A stretch of 21,515 nt of DNA from a virus: positions 1-21,515 of the IMG/VR virus record IMGVR_UViG_3300028416_000096, one strand, 5' to 3'. Below are positions 15,101 to 21,306 of the stretch, in pieces (the stretch's first letter is position 1; each line of letters starts with the position of its first letter). Under the pieces are notes generated by a model. The model searched no databases and was not told the DNA's origin. It saw only the letters and a list, made by a program, of their open reading frames with translations. Both the position numbers and the translations under genes were made by a program.

Positions 15101-16501
15101 GGTAAGGAACTCGACATCGTCATGGAACGCCTAGGTAAGCACAACGGCTACACTAAGGCTGAGATGGTTGAAATACGTCAGTTGTTTATCGACATGGCAC
15201 GGTATGAGGTAGACCCTACTAACTACGTAGATGGTTTCCAAGCACCCTCTAACTCCGTGGCTCGTGGACGTAGACCCGCAGCCCGTGCTGTTGGTAACTC
15301 GGTAGGTAAGGCTTGGGAGAAGAGCAAAGGCGCTGGGCTTTTCTTCTTCAACAAGGGTGAGCAAATCTCCCGTGTGTCAGGTTTTGGTGCTGCTGTCCGT
15401 AAGTGGAAGGCTGAGAACAAGGGCAAGTCGATCCTCAGTGAGGAGGGACGTACTTGGGTGTCCAACAAGGAACAGGCCTACACCCTACAGATGACCAACA
15501 TGAGCCGTGGTACGGCCCAGCAGGGTCTTCTCCGTGTACCTACACAGTTCTACAGCTACATGCTTCGTTCCTTTGAGGCTGTATTTGTAGGCAAGAGCCT
15601 TACTCCTGCTGAACGTATGAAGCTGGCAGTTATGATCGGCCCCTTCTGGGGTATGACTGGTGTGGGAGCTACACGTCTAGCCTCTCCCATGGCCGAGGGT
15701 CTAAACGCCTTCCTACCAGAAGACTTCCAGATTGAGGCTGGTTCAGACTCCTACCGCCTAATCAAGAACGGCCCTGTGGATGCTCTGTTTGCATGGGCTG
15801 GTGACACTCTGGTGGGTGATGCAGCCCCTGAGGTGTCCGCTGCTAGTCGCCTGTCCCTTGGGGATGGTGTAGTCGATACCTTCCGTAACTACCGTGACGC
15901 CACTGTCCTTGAGATTGCTGGCGGTGCTGGTGGTGGCAAGGCTGGCGGTGCTCTAGTTGACTTTGCTCAGACACTGGGTGCCATCAAACGGGGTGATGAA
16001 ATCCTAATCACAGAGAAGTCTATGGAACTCTTCCGTAGCTTCAAGTTTGTAGACAACATCAGCAAGGCTTACGGTATCTACCAACACAACATCTACTCCT
16101 CACGTACAGGTAATGAAGTAGACGCTAGGTTCAACGATATCGACGCTTTGTTTGTACTGGCTGGTGTACCCCTAGAGGAAGTACAACAGGTCTACGACGC
16201 CAAGGATGTCATCTACAATTCTAACCGAGTGTACCGTCAGTACTCTAAAGAGATTGATAACCGTATCAACTCCTTCTGGAGGGCAGTAAACGACAGAGAC
16301 CCAGAGCTTGCCTCAGAGCATATGGAGAGTATCAAGCTATCTGTCAGTCGTTTCACTGGGCTAACACCAGAACAACGCCGTGACTTACAGGAACAGGTTA
16401 TGAGAGGCTTCTCCAACACCACTACCCATGAACGTGTAGAACAACTTAGACGTATGGGTCGTGAGTTTGAGGCTGAACAACTCCTACAGACAACAGAGTA
16501 G
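12116..16501 (+). CDS. Giant internal virion (DNA ejection) protein
   Basis: The protein has 1461 residues, with AAGGAAG (12103-12109) before the start. Length and place indicate a T7 gp16-type ejectosome protein, injected into the host to form the periplasmic and inner-membrane channel. The N-terminal ~100 residues are acidic and disordered. A hydrophobic helix lies at ~245-275 (VDLLPVATLAAAPAKAGARA). The long middle mixes helices with beta patches (RRISVNIGGDVRYTAG). The C-terminal third carries NFGFISTFFGDPFQLLLQSA (~945-964), FFFNKGEQISRVSGFGAAVR (~1075-1095) and LRVPTQFYSYMLRSFEAVFV, features I associate with large phage internal proteins. Unlike T7 gp16, no lysozyme domain is visible at the N-terminus. 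That activity appears to be encoded separately at 18516. Confidence 0.82.
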   Translation: MATVLGDNTAEAKILGDDQVVPTPETVDPNSASTERRDTAVLGATGKLPEELDNIPSLVSEEVQTALATQLSSLTETYADVEDSAEDLQDQAGKGTDLVTVTDYFDNSFHAMANPALSKAQNLAAMKYQITVEKLTDAIQKRTAETTAGSVINWVDRYLIRQFPIGAFEDLTMKRANVSEQFARAISGNMSVQEYDVFLNDNLEEFLEQGVLFSDNPMAVQDLLSSIEKFGNDDFAVAEALLGAVDLLPVATLAAAPAKAGARAIKANKLAKTLNAIAKSPTAATRAGALNGPEAATRVAENIAARSDEAENLAGMGPRIADPMGDKAPVRPLGEAALRNQTAMQVTKEAYEYARTALGDIFDRTKLDDYIATRVTALNETLNRGVMDISLDQELGRITATMGHPRTGKPITREAAEKYAEDVPEATVVAIDESKGAYGIQVSEVIDMDQFVKTDNYTNLLQVEEVSDRLFSRVFQRSPFSGFHLQDNANATNLAYRAESGAVRIGQIQKPMLDKINKMSGRQIDDVGSIIERLQSKDLASKRNWFTDDEFIDMWKASHKGAAPSAKVLEGYRALVDLADHTYHLRATSMIRRMHSEGYRRISVNIGGDVRYTAGKQVDSIPESVTSFIDAQTGARLYKSEYDGPMANIFKIDIEVGGTSYVVDTDVVRPLDPSDALGYNAGGPRINPEATDFVVLLDVNNKPLKVALSASSTKSASLAAKQMDNIYRSIKAGNLTDDVVKANNKWNPSLTSVADFEEFAQQAGLDFSADGLQFSSKVRDEQVFTGASSDVFVPNASLDEFALYSNRRNDAPLTHFGGKSTVNDNPINGILNQANTEGRRLAFSTYNQAVEVSLGKKVKQMVDPDSSDTDYRKFYRNMESLLPTDSRNPVVKTLLERKRITELRNGADGWGDRWITNLAQDLSNVVYDTIGVKFNPSNPAHAVNNFGFISTFFGDPFQLLLQSAHSMNIVAMAGLDDGLQGMNMGRILMQSLKLEGKELDIVMERLGKHNGYTKAEMVEIRQLFIDMARYEVDPTNYVDGFQAPSNSVARGRRPAARAVGNSVGKAWEKSKGAGLFFFNKGEQISRVSGFGAAVRKWKAENKGKSILSEEGRTWVSNKEQAYTLQMTNMSRGTAQQGLLRVPTQFYSYMLRSFEAVFVGKSLTPAERMKLAVMIGPFWGMTGVGATRLASPMAEGLNAFLPEDFQIEAGSDSYRLIKNGPVDALFAWAGDTLVGDAAPEVSAASRLSLGDGVVDTFRNYRDATVLEIAGGAGGGKAGGALVDFAQTLGAIKRGDEILITEKSMELFRSFKFVDNISKAYGIYQHNIYSSRTGNEVDARFNDIDALFVLAGVPLEEVQQVYDAKDVIYNSNRVYRQYSKEIDNRINSFWRAVNDRDPELASEHMESIKLSVSRFTGLTPEQRRDLQEQVMRGFSNTTTHERVEQLRRMGREFEAEQLLQTTE

Positions 16502-16507
16502 AGAACT

Positions 16508-18514
16508 ATGTCAATTTTCAGTCCTAAACTAGAGACCCAAATCCAGTCCGAGGCTCCTATTCGAGCACCTGAACAGTTCAGCCCACTGGCTGCTATCGCT
16601 GATGCAGGTTCAGACTTCCTACGTGCCACTCAACGTAGTAGCTCAGAGGGTAGTGCAGCCCGTGCTAAGCAAGCCAACACAGCAGCCCTAGGTCTTACCC
16701 TCGACAAGGCTACTCAACTTAACGAACAGGGCCGTAATGGTGCTGCCTTAGCCCGTGAGGGTGTACGTACCTTCCTAAGCTCAGGGGCGGGTGACCTACC
16801 AGAAGACCTCAAGTCTGTGTATGAGGGCATCACAGGTGAACCCTTCGAAGCATTCGGTTATGAGAGTGAGGAAGACTATCAGGATCAACAAGTACTTGCC
16901 AGTGAGGCTGGTGTAGCCCTGTCTGCTGCTATCCGTTCAGGCAATCCTAACTTCACACCTGAGCAAGTAGAGACTGCTGTCTTCGAGCAGCTTAATGAGA
17001 TCACACTACTCAATCAGGGTGTCGAACTTGAGAGGGCACGTATTGCTGCTGGCAAACCTATCCAAGTATCCCCTATCGTAGAGTCCATTCAGTCTGACTT
17101 CCGCCTTCTGGCTGGTCAGGTTGAACGTATTCGTCAGGATGGTATTGTCACCAAGGCTGAGTACGACAATGCTGTACTACAGACCCGTGCGCTTGTCTCC
17201 TCTAAGTATGCAGCCTTCGGCTCTAACACACAAGTTAAGGCTATCCAAGACCAGATGTTTGGTTTGCTGGACGACATTGGTAAGGGTGTTTCTCAGGATC
17301 AACTGGACGTTCAGCTTGACGCAGTACAGGTTGCCCTACAACAGGCTAACTTTAACCCTGCGACTATTGCTACCGTCCGTGCCCTAGTCAAAACCAACCC
17401 TGAGAAGTTCTCTGAAATCCTTAAGGACCAGCTAAATATTGAGGGTGAGAGTTTCATTAACGCCTTGGATAAAATCTGGGATGCACCAGCAGCCGACATG
17501 GAGTTGGATAACTTCTTCGGGAATGACACACGCCCCAGTACTAACCCTGAGACTACAGGGACTAACCCTGCCCTAATGGAAATCCCCTCAGTCAGTAAAG
17601 ACCCTCAGGCCTACGAGGCTGTAGTCAACAACTTCTCTGACCTGACTGGTTCAGCCAACCCTACCAACATCATCCAGTCCGAGACTACCCGTAACTCGTG
17701 GATTAAAACCATGAACGTCACAGCAAGTGCTGTAGCCTCACAGAGTGACGAGTATATCCTAGGTGAGAAGCTGCTCAATAAGTTTGCTAACAATGGTGTC
17801 CTCGGTAACCTTGACGCTGTCTACCGTACTGACCCCCTTAACGCAGCCCAGACTAACGACGCCCTACAACAAGCCCTAGCTGCTGAACGTATCCGTAACG
17901 ACAACGAACTAAACCAGCGGGTTAACTCTGGTATGGGCCGTGGTAGCCTTGTAGTTGTTGGATCAGATGGTCAACTCCAACTAAACAACGATATGATTAG
18001 TGCAAATGCGTCCAGCCTTGTCGGTGGTGAGGCTGCTTGGAACGACATGCGTAGTAAGGTTGAGGCTGCTGGTGGCCTTGAGGCGTTCCTCAGGCTTCCT
18101 AAGGTCACAGTCAATGGTGCTAACCCTGACGCCTCCGTTAACGTAAAGGGTCAGACGTACTTCCTGAGTGACATGCTAGGTACTAACTTCGAGGCTATAA
18201 CTAAACTCTCCAACAACATTCGTCTGATTGATACCAAGCTAAGTAACCTTACGGCACTGGAGGAGAAGTATAGCTCTGCTACTACACTATTCCGTGGTGT
18301 GTCAGACCCTGCTACACAGGCGTTGGCTGATGAGGCGGTGGAAACTGTACAGGGTGCTATCACTTCCTCAACCCTACCTCCCCAAGGAAGTAAACAGAGT
18401 CCGTTTATTTTCGAAGGAGTGACAGATGAAGAAGGTGCTACGTTCTATAATAACCTACCGTCGGGGGCTTTCTTTGTTGACCCTGCTGATGGTGTTACTT
18501 ACAGGAAGCCTTAG
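16508..18514 (+). CDS. Internal virion protein, gp15-like
   Basis: The product has 668 residues and starts six bases after the giant protein's stop, with only a weak purine-rich ribosome binding site. It is polar, mostly helical and without cysteine. The start is IFSPKLETQIQSEAPIRAPE, the middle is Asn/Gln-rich (RTDPLNAAQTNDALQQALAA), and the C-terminus has a beta-type end with LPSGAFFVDPADGVTYRKP. Length is close to T7 gp15 (about 750 residues), the other long ejectosome component. In T7 gene 15 precedes gene 16, so if both assignments hold, the order is swapped here. Its last 101 bases contain a strong Shine-Dalgarno and ATG in another frame (18414-18428) that could give a longer form of the next protein. 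Confidence 0.72.
   Translation: MSIFSPKLETQIQSEAPIRAPEQFSPLAAIADAGSDFLRATQRSSSEGSAARAKQANTAALGLTLDKATQLNEQGRNGAALAREGVRTFLSSGAGDLPEDLKSVYEGITGEPFEAFGYESEEDYQDQQVLASEAGVALSAAIRSGNPNFTPEQVETAVFEQLNEITLLNQGVELERARIAAGKPIQVSPIVESIQSDFRLLAGQVERIRQDGIVTKAEYDNAVLQTRALVSSKYAAFGSNTQVKAIQDQMFGLLDDIGKGVSQDQLDVQLDAVQVALQQANFNPATIATVRALVKTNPEKFSEILKDQLNIEGESFINALDKIWDAPAADMELDNFFGNDTRPSTNPETTGTNPALMEIPSVSKDPQAYEAVVNNFSDLTGSANPTNIIQSETTRNSWIKTMNVTASAVASQSDEYILGEKLLNKFANNGVLGNLDAVYRTDPLNAAQTNDALQQALAAERIRNDNELNQRVNSGMGRGSLVVVGSDGQLQLNNDMISANASSLVGGEAAWNDMRSKVEAAGGLEAFLRLPKVTVNGANPDASVNVKGQTYFLSDMLGTNFEAITKLSNNIRLIDTKLSNLTALEEKYSSATTLFRGVSDPATQALADEAVETVQGAITSSTLPPQGSKQSPFIFEGVTDEEGATFYNNLPSGAFFVDPADGVTYRKP
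18414..18428 (+). promoter_or_regulatory. Strong internal ribosome binding site and alternative start for the lysozyme-like gene
   Basis: AAGGAG (18414-18419), six bases and ATG (18426) form an almost ideal start inside the end of the 668-residue gene, in frame with the downstream lysozyme-like gene. It would add 30 residues: MKKVLRSIITYRRGLS, then LLTLLMVLLTGSLS. This is a basic N-terminus and a hydrophobic run, as in a signal peptide or signal-anchor. It could be a chance product of the overlapping frame. Confidence 0.4.
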
Positions 18515-18515
18515 T

Positions 18516-19112
18516 ATGTCAAGTTCTTGGAATAAGGGAGCACCTATTGCAGACGGTATGCCCGACTTTGTTGTAGATGATTCCCCTGAGTTGGCCGCTA
18601 TTGAACAGGCTCAATTAAATACACCTGCTGCACTACGCCCTAGTTCAGCTACACAGACTACACTTGAACGTGTTGAGGCGCAGAGTTACGATACATTGTA
18701 CGGTAACTTTGAGAAGGGTGACACCCCATTTAATGGTGTAACTGTATCTAACATGACTATCGGAGAGTTGACTGAGTTTTCTAGGGCTTCTGGTGCCTAT
18801 GGTCAGTATGTCAAGCCTCGCCTAGGACGTAACACTTATGCCTTTAAGCAAGGCCTAACATCTACACCTATGGGTAAGTACCAGATTGTAGGGTCCACTC
18901 TTCGAGACCTTACTAATCGTATGGGGCTTCCTCCTGAGACGGTGTTCAACAAAGAAACACAGGACAAAATGTTCTTGTTCCTTGCGAGAGAGAATGTAGC
19001 TGCTGGAAAGAATATAGCTGAGAAACGTAAAAGACTACGTAGTATCTGGGAGGGTTTCAAGTATGTGGATAATGCTACCCTTGACCAAGTTATCGGGGAG
19101 ATTGAACAGTAA
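18516..19112 (+). CDS. Lysozyme-like/lytic transglycosylase domain protein
   Basis: Using ATG 18516 (AGGAAG at 18503-18508), the protein has 198 residues. The first ~65 are acidic and disordered. From ~75 there is a lysozyme-superfamily pattern resembling the lambda R/GH104 core: TIGELTEF, with E84 or E87 as candidate catalytic acid, then TSTPMGKYQIVGSTLRDL (~115-132), MGLPPETVFNKETQD (136-150) and RLRSIWEGFKYV. The STxxG(K/R)YQ(I/L) and ETQD elements are the strongest. It would cut peptidoglycan, either as the endolysin or as a virion enzyme replacing the hydrolase domain that T7 gp16 carries. A second start at 18426 adds a signal-like N-terminus. The N-terminal M-x-SSWN motif is shared with the next protein, favouring 18516. 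It ends in a TAATG overlap. Confidence 0.72.
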   Translation: MSSSWNKGAPIADGMPDFVVDDSPELAAIEQAQLNTPAALRPSSATQTTLERVEAQSYDTLYGNFEKGDTPFNGVTVSNMTIGELTEFSRASGAYGQYVKPRLGRNTYAFKQGLTSTPMGKYQIVGSTLRDLTNRMGLPPETVFNKETQDKMFLFLARENVAAGKNIAEKRKRLRSIWEGFKYVDNATLDQVIGEIEQ

Positions 19113-19945
19113 TGGCTAGTTCATGGAACCTTGCGGCTAAGAAGACAGAGGAGACAGTATCCAATGTTACTAACGTTGTGTCAGATGTAACCTCACAGTA
19201 CGTTAGTAAGGGTTCATCACTGTGGCAGTCTGTCGTAGACGAAGCGGCAGATGCCTTACTGTCAGGTAAGGAGGCCGTTATTGACGTAGCAGATGACGTT
19301 TACGACGCCTTACCTGAGCAAGAAGACATTGAAGAAACTGCTTCTCAGGTAGGTTCTGCTGTAGGCTCTGTTGTTGAGACTGTAGGTAGTCTACCAAGAG
19401 TTATTAGTGAGGGTGTGGAGAAGGCAGGGTCAAACCTTCTTGAGTCAGGTACAAGCGAGTTTCGGTTCTTCCTACAGAACTACTTCAAACCAGGCTCAAC
19501 TGTTTCAGAGGATAACCTAAATGAAACTGACATCAGAATACTTAGGGATACAGTAGCTAAAGCTAAAGAAGAGGGTCGGTCCTTTGTAGACTACGAAGAC
19601 TTTCAGTCTACTCAAGGGACAGTTCTTAAAGGTAGTATGTTGACTGGCCTCTTCAACCCTGAGCTAAGAATGGCCAGAACTCTAGGAGGGTTTCAGTTTA
19701 AGGAGGACAAGGATGGTAACACAATTGTCACTAATACCTACAACTTCAACCCAGGACCTAAGAGGAAAGAATACCTTGAGGCTGTACGTGAGGGTAAGAC
19801 AATGGAAGGTTTAGAAGTACTTCTAGAATCAGCCACTGACCCTGTAGAACTGGCATCTATCTTGGCTTATGCCAAACAAGAGCTACGAAAGGATGAAGGG
19901 GAGCCTTCTGAAACTGAGATGGTAATCAACCTCGGTAAGATATGA
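19112..19945 (+). CDS. Unrecognised 277-aa protein, possibly virion-associated
   Basis: The ATG shares a base with the preceding stop. The N-terminus, MASSWNLAAKK, echoes MSSSWNKGAP of the lysozyme-like protein. Residues ~10-110 are rich in Val, Ser, Ala and acidic residues with a heptad-like feel (TEETVSNVTNVVSDVTSQYV; EDIEETASQVGSAVGSVVET), suggesting a long amphipathic or coiled-coil region. The C-terminal half looks folded, with FRFFLQNYFKPGS, MARTLGGFQFKEDKDGNTIV leading into TNTYNFNPGPKRKEY, and a helical end. I recognise no enzyme motif. Its position between the hydrolase and the spanin-like gene allows either a virion or a lysis role. The shared N-terminus suggests it acts with the hydrolase. 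Confidence 0.75.
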   Translation: MASSWNLAAKKTEETVSNVTNVVSDVTSQYVSKGSSLWQSVVDEAADALLSGKEAVIDVADDVYDALPEQEDIEETASQVGSAVGSVVETVGSLPRVISEGVEKAGSNLLESGTSEFRFFLQNYFKPGSTVSEDNLNETDIRILRDTVAKAKEEGRSFVDYEDFQSTQGTVLKGSMLTGLFNPELRMARTLGGFQFKEDKDGNTIVTNTYNFNPGPKRKEYLEAVREGKTMEGLEVLLESATDPVELASILAYAKQELRKDEGEPSETEMVINLGKI

Positions 19946-20277
19946 GACTTCTTGTAGCCCTCACTCTAGTCCTGCTCCTTGGTGGTTGCCTCAGTCCTCT
20001 CTCCCTCCTAGGTGGGGGTGGCCCTAACGTAGCAGCTAACGTACAGGCAGGGGCTGAGAACAACCAGACGGGTGCTCAGGTAGGTGACATCATTAAAGCA
20101 GAGACTGTGAACTCAGGGGTTGCTCCCAGCGGCTCTGTGGGCAGCCTAAATGTAAGTAATCAGGACATCCCTGCATGGGTTATCCTGCTCCTAATCCTTG
20201 GATGGATACTCCCCTCACCTCAGGAAATGTGGAGAGGTTTCTTAAAACTAATAACAATGGGTCGATACCGTGGATAA
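19942..20277 (+). CDS. Probable unimolecular spanin (lipoprotein with C-terminal membrane helix)
   Basis: The protein has 111 residues and its start overlaps the previous stop (ATGA). Residues 1-16 are a lipoprotein signal, MRLLVALTLVLLLGGC, with lipobox L13-G-G-C16. A small polar periplasmic-type linker follows (~25-74, Gly/Asn/Gln/Ser-rich), then one hydrophobic helix IPAWVILLLILGWIL (76-90) and a basic cytoplasmic-type end (MWRGFLKLITMGRYRG). An outer-membrane lipid anchor joined to an inner-membrane helix in one chain is the defining layout of u-spanins such as T1 gp11, which fuse the two membranes at the end of lysis. The linker is short and Gly-rich rather than clearly helical, so a simple lipoprotein or holin partner cannot be excluded. 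Confidence 0.68.
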   Translation: MRLLVALTLVLLLGGCLSPLSLLGGGGPNVAANVQAGAENNQTGAQVGDIIKAETVNSGVAPSGSVGSLNVSNQDIPAWVILLLILGWILPSPQEMWRGFLKLITMGRYRG

Positions 20278-20527
20278 CAACTCTTGGCACCTCTCTAAGT
20301 CCGTACCTGTCACACTTCTCTTTGCAGTTGTAGGTCAGACACTAGCAGTAGTCTGGTACATGTCAAATCTTGACAGTAATGTAGAAGCTAACGTCAAGGA
20401 GATTGCTCGTCACGAGGTACGTATCGTTAAACTTGAGGAGACTACACTCGCCCTGTCAATCCTCAACGCACGTATCGACGAGAACATTAAGGCTATTAGA
20501 CAGATGATGGAGGAAGGCCGTGAGTAA
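20270..20527 (+). CDS. Small membrane protein with coiled coil, holin candidate
   Basis: The start is GTG 20270, overlapping the upstream stop by eight bases (GTG-GA-TAA). The 85-residue product has a short polar N-terminus, one membrane helix at ~11-32 (SVPVTLLFAVVGQTLAVVWY), and then a heptad-patterned helix to the end (NLDSNVEANVKEIARHEVRI and onward). One N-terminal helix plus a charged coiled coil recalls small hemolysin/XhlA-type and holin-accessory proteins of phage lysis cassettes. The adjacent spanin-like and hydrolase genes support a lysis role. It could act as holin, holin regulator or inner-membrane scaffold. The sequence does not decide among these. Confidence 0.6.
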   Translation: MDNNSWHLSKSVPVTLLFAVVGQTLAVVWYMSNLDSNVEANVKEIARHEVRIVKLEETTLALSILNARIDENIKAIRQMMEEGRE

Positions 20528-20783
20528 GAAGGACCCACGTCTCGAACGTGCTGGTGTGTCAGGCTACAATAAACCTAAGGCTACACCAAACCACAAGACT
20601 AAATCCCATGTTGTTGTAGCCAAGGAGGGGGACAAAATTAAGACCATCCGCTTTGGTCAGAAGGGTGTCAAGGGTAGCCCTGATGGTTCAGCTAGGAACA
20701 AAGCATTCAAGGCTCGTCATGCTAAGAACATTGCCAAGGGTAAGATGAGTGCAGCCTACTGGGCTAACAAGGTGAAGTGGTGA
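20520..20783 (+). CDS. Small very basic protein of a widespread phage type (87 aa)
   Basis: GTG 20520 overlaps the upstream stop by eight bases (GTG-AG-TAA), the same geometry as the gene before it. The protein is rich in Lys and Arg, with PRLERAGVSGYNKPKATPNH, HVVVAKEGDKIKTIRFGQKG and KAFKARHAKNIAKGKMSAAY ending WANKVKW. This ordered series of motifs recurs in small proteins of many unrelated phages as I recall them, but I know of no established function. Charge suggests nucleic-acid binding, for instance in packaged DNA or on host nucleic acids. It is flanked by two small membrane plus coiled-coil proteins. Confidence 0.75.
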   Translation: MSKKDPRLERAGVSGYNKPKATPNHKTKSHVVVAKEGDKIKTIRFGQKGVKGSPDGSARNKAFKARHAKNIAKGKMSAAYWANKVKW

Positions 20784-20787
20784 GGAC

Positions 20788-20928
20788 ATGGACAACAAAG
20801 CGACAATGGGTGTCCTGTTTGCCGCCCTCCTAGCTTTACTTGGTTGGAATATCTCTACTACACATGAGCTTACCCTTCAGGTACAGAAGTTGGAGATCAT
20901 CCTCCTTAACGATGCCTTTTCAAAATAG
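20788..20928 (+). CDS. Tiny membrane protein (46 aa), second holin-type candidate
   Basis: The ATG at 20788 is four bases after the previous stop, with GAGG just upstream at short spacing. The chain is MDNKATMG, then a hydrophobic helix VLFAALLALLGWNI (~9-22), then a short helix with heptad-like hydrophobics (HELTLQVQKLEIILLNDAF). It begins MDN and has the same membrane-plus-coil layout as the 85-residue protein at 20270, so the two may be partners or distant duplicates. A holin or antiholin role is inferred only from size, topology and neighbourhood. Confidence 0.55.
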   Translation: MDNKATMGVLFAALLALLGWNISTTHELTLQVQKLEIILLNDAFSK

Positions 20929-20937
20929 GAGATAGAC

Positions 20938-21093
20938 ATGGCTAAAGGACTATATGCAAACATCCATGCTAAACGTAAACGTATTGCGGCTGGCAGTGGA
21001 GAGAAGATGAGGAAGGTAGGCTCCAAGGGAGCACCGACAGCAAAGAACTTCAAGCAGGCAGCTAAGACTGCAAAGAAGAAAGGGAAGAAGTAG
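20938..21093 (+). CDS. Small very basic protein (51 aa) of a recurrent phage type
   Basis: AGGAGA at 20927-20932 precedes ATG 20938. The 51-residue protein reads MAKGLYANIHAKRKRIAAGS, then GEKMRKVGSKGAPTAKNF and a Lys-rich tail. Roughly a third of the residues are Lys or Arg, with almost no acidic residues. The GLYANIHAKRKRI and SGEKMRK-x-GSKGAPTA phrases are ones I recall from numerous phages, always as short stand-alone proteins without assigned function. Ribosomal-protein-like basicity suggests RNA or DNA binding. It belongs to a run of three basic genes before the terminator. Confidence 0.7.
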   Translation: MAKGLYANIHAKRKRIAAGSGEKMRKVGSKGAPTAKNFKQAAKTAKKKGKK

Positions 21094-21230
21094 TGCCAGT
21101 ACGTAAAGTAAAAGGCGGCTACAAATGGGGTACAACAGGTAAAGTTTATCCTACGAAGGAACAAGCTGAGAGGCAAGGTAAAGCAGCTTACGCCTCAGGC
21201 TACAAGCCAAAGAAGAAACCCAAGAAGTAA
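21093..21230 (+). CDS. Small very basic protein (45 aa) with KVYPTKEQAERQGKAAYASG motif
   Basis: GTG 21093 shares its G with the upstream TAG stop (TAGTG), with a purine-rich AAGGGAAG site in the previous coding end. The 45-residue product has VRKVKGGYKWGTTGKVYPTK, EQAERQGKAAYASGY and a KPKKKPKK tail. The W-G-x-x-G-K-V-Y-x-T-K-x-x-A-x-x-Q-G-x-A-x-Y-A-x-G-Y pattern is a compact module I recall from the ends of other phage proteins. Here it stands alone. Its function is unknown. It is the last gene of the plus-strand late operon, eight bases before the terminator stem. Confidence 0.65.
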   Translation: MPVRKVKGGYKWGTTGKVYPTKEQAERQGKAAYASGYKPKKKPKK

Positions 21231-21238
21231 ACACAAAG

Positions 21239-21275
21239 AGGCCCCCAAGGAGAAATCCAAGGGGGCTTTTCTTTT
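21239..21275 (+). terminator. Intrinsic terminator ending the late operon
   Basis: GCCCCC (21241-21246) pairs with GGGGGC (21261-21266). A symmetric AA/AA internal loop separates this from GGA (21249-21251) paired with TCC (21256-21258), capped by a GAAA (GNRA-type) loop. A and G at 21239-21240 can extend the stem onto the T run. TTTTCTTTT (21267-21275) follows. On the minus strand the stem is followed by CTCTTTGTGTTT, so weak termination of the opposing transcript is possible. Confidence 0.88.
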
Positions 21276-21306
21276 AGATCACTTAGTGCGAAGCCCATTA
21301 AGGCTA

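Noticed and set aside
16237-16629. 130-codon minus-strand frame across the boundary of the two long internal protein genes
   Set aside because: It spans two well-supported plus-strand genes, is rich in Ser/Cys/Arg in shadow fashion, and has no operon context.
20877-21176. 99-codon minus-strand frame opposite the small basic genes
   Set aside because: The plus strand holds short genes with good ribosome binding sites and recurring phage motifs. The antisense product is the Phe/Leu-rich complement of Lys codons.
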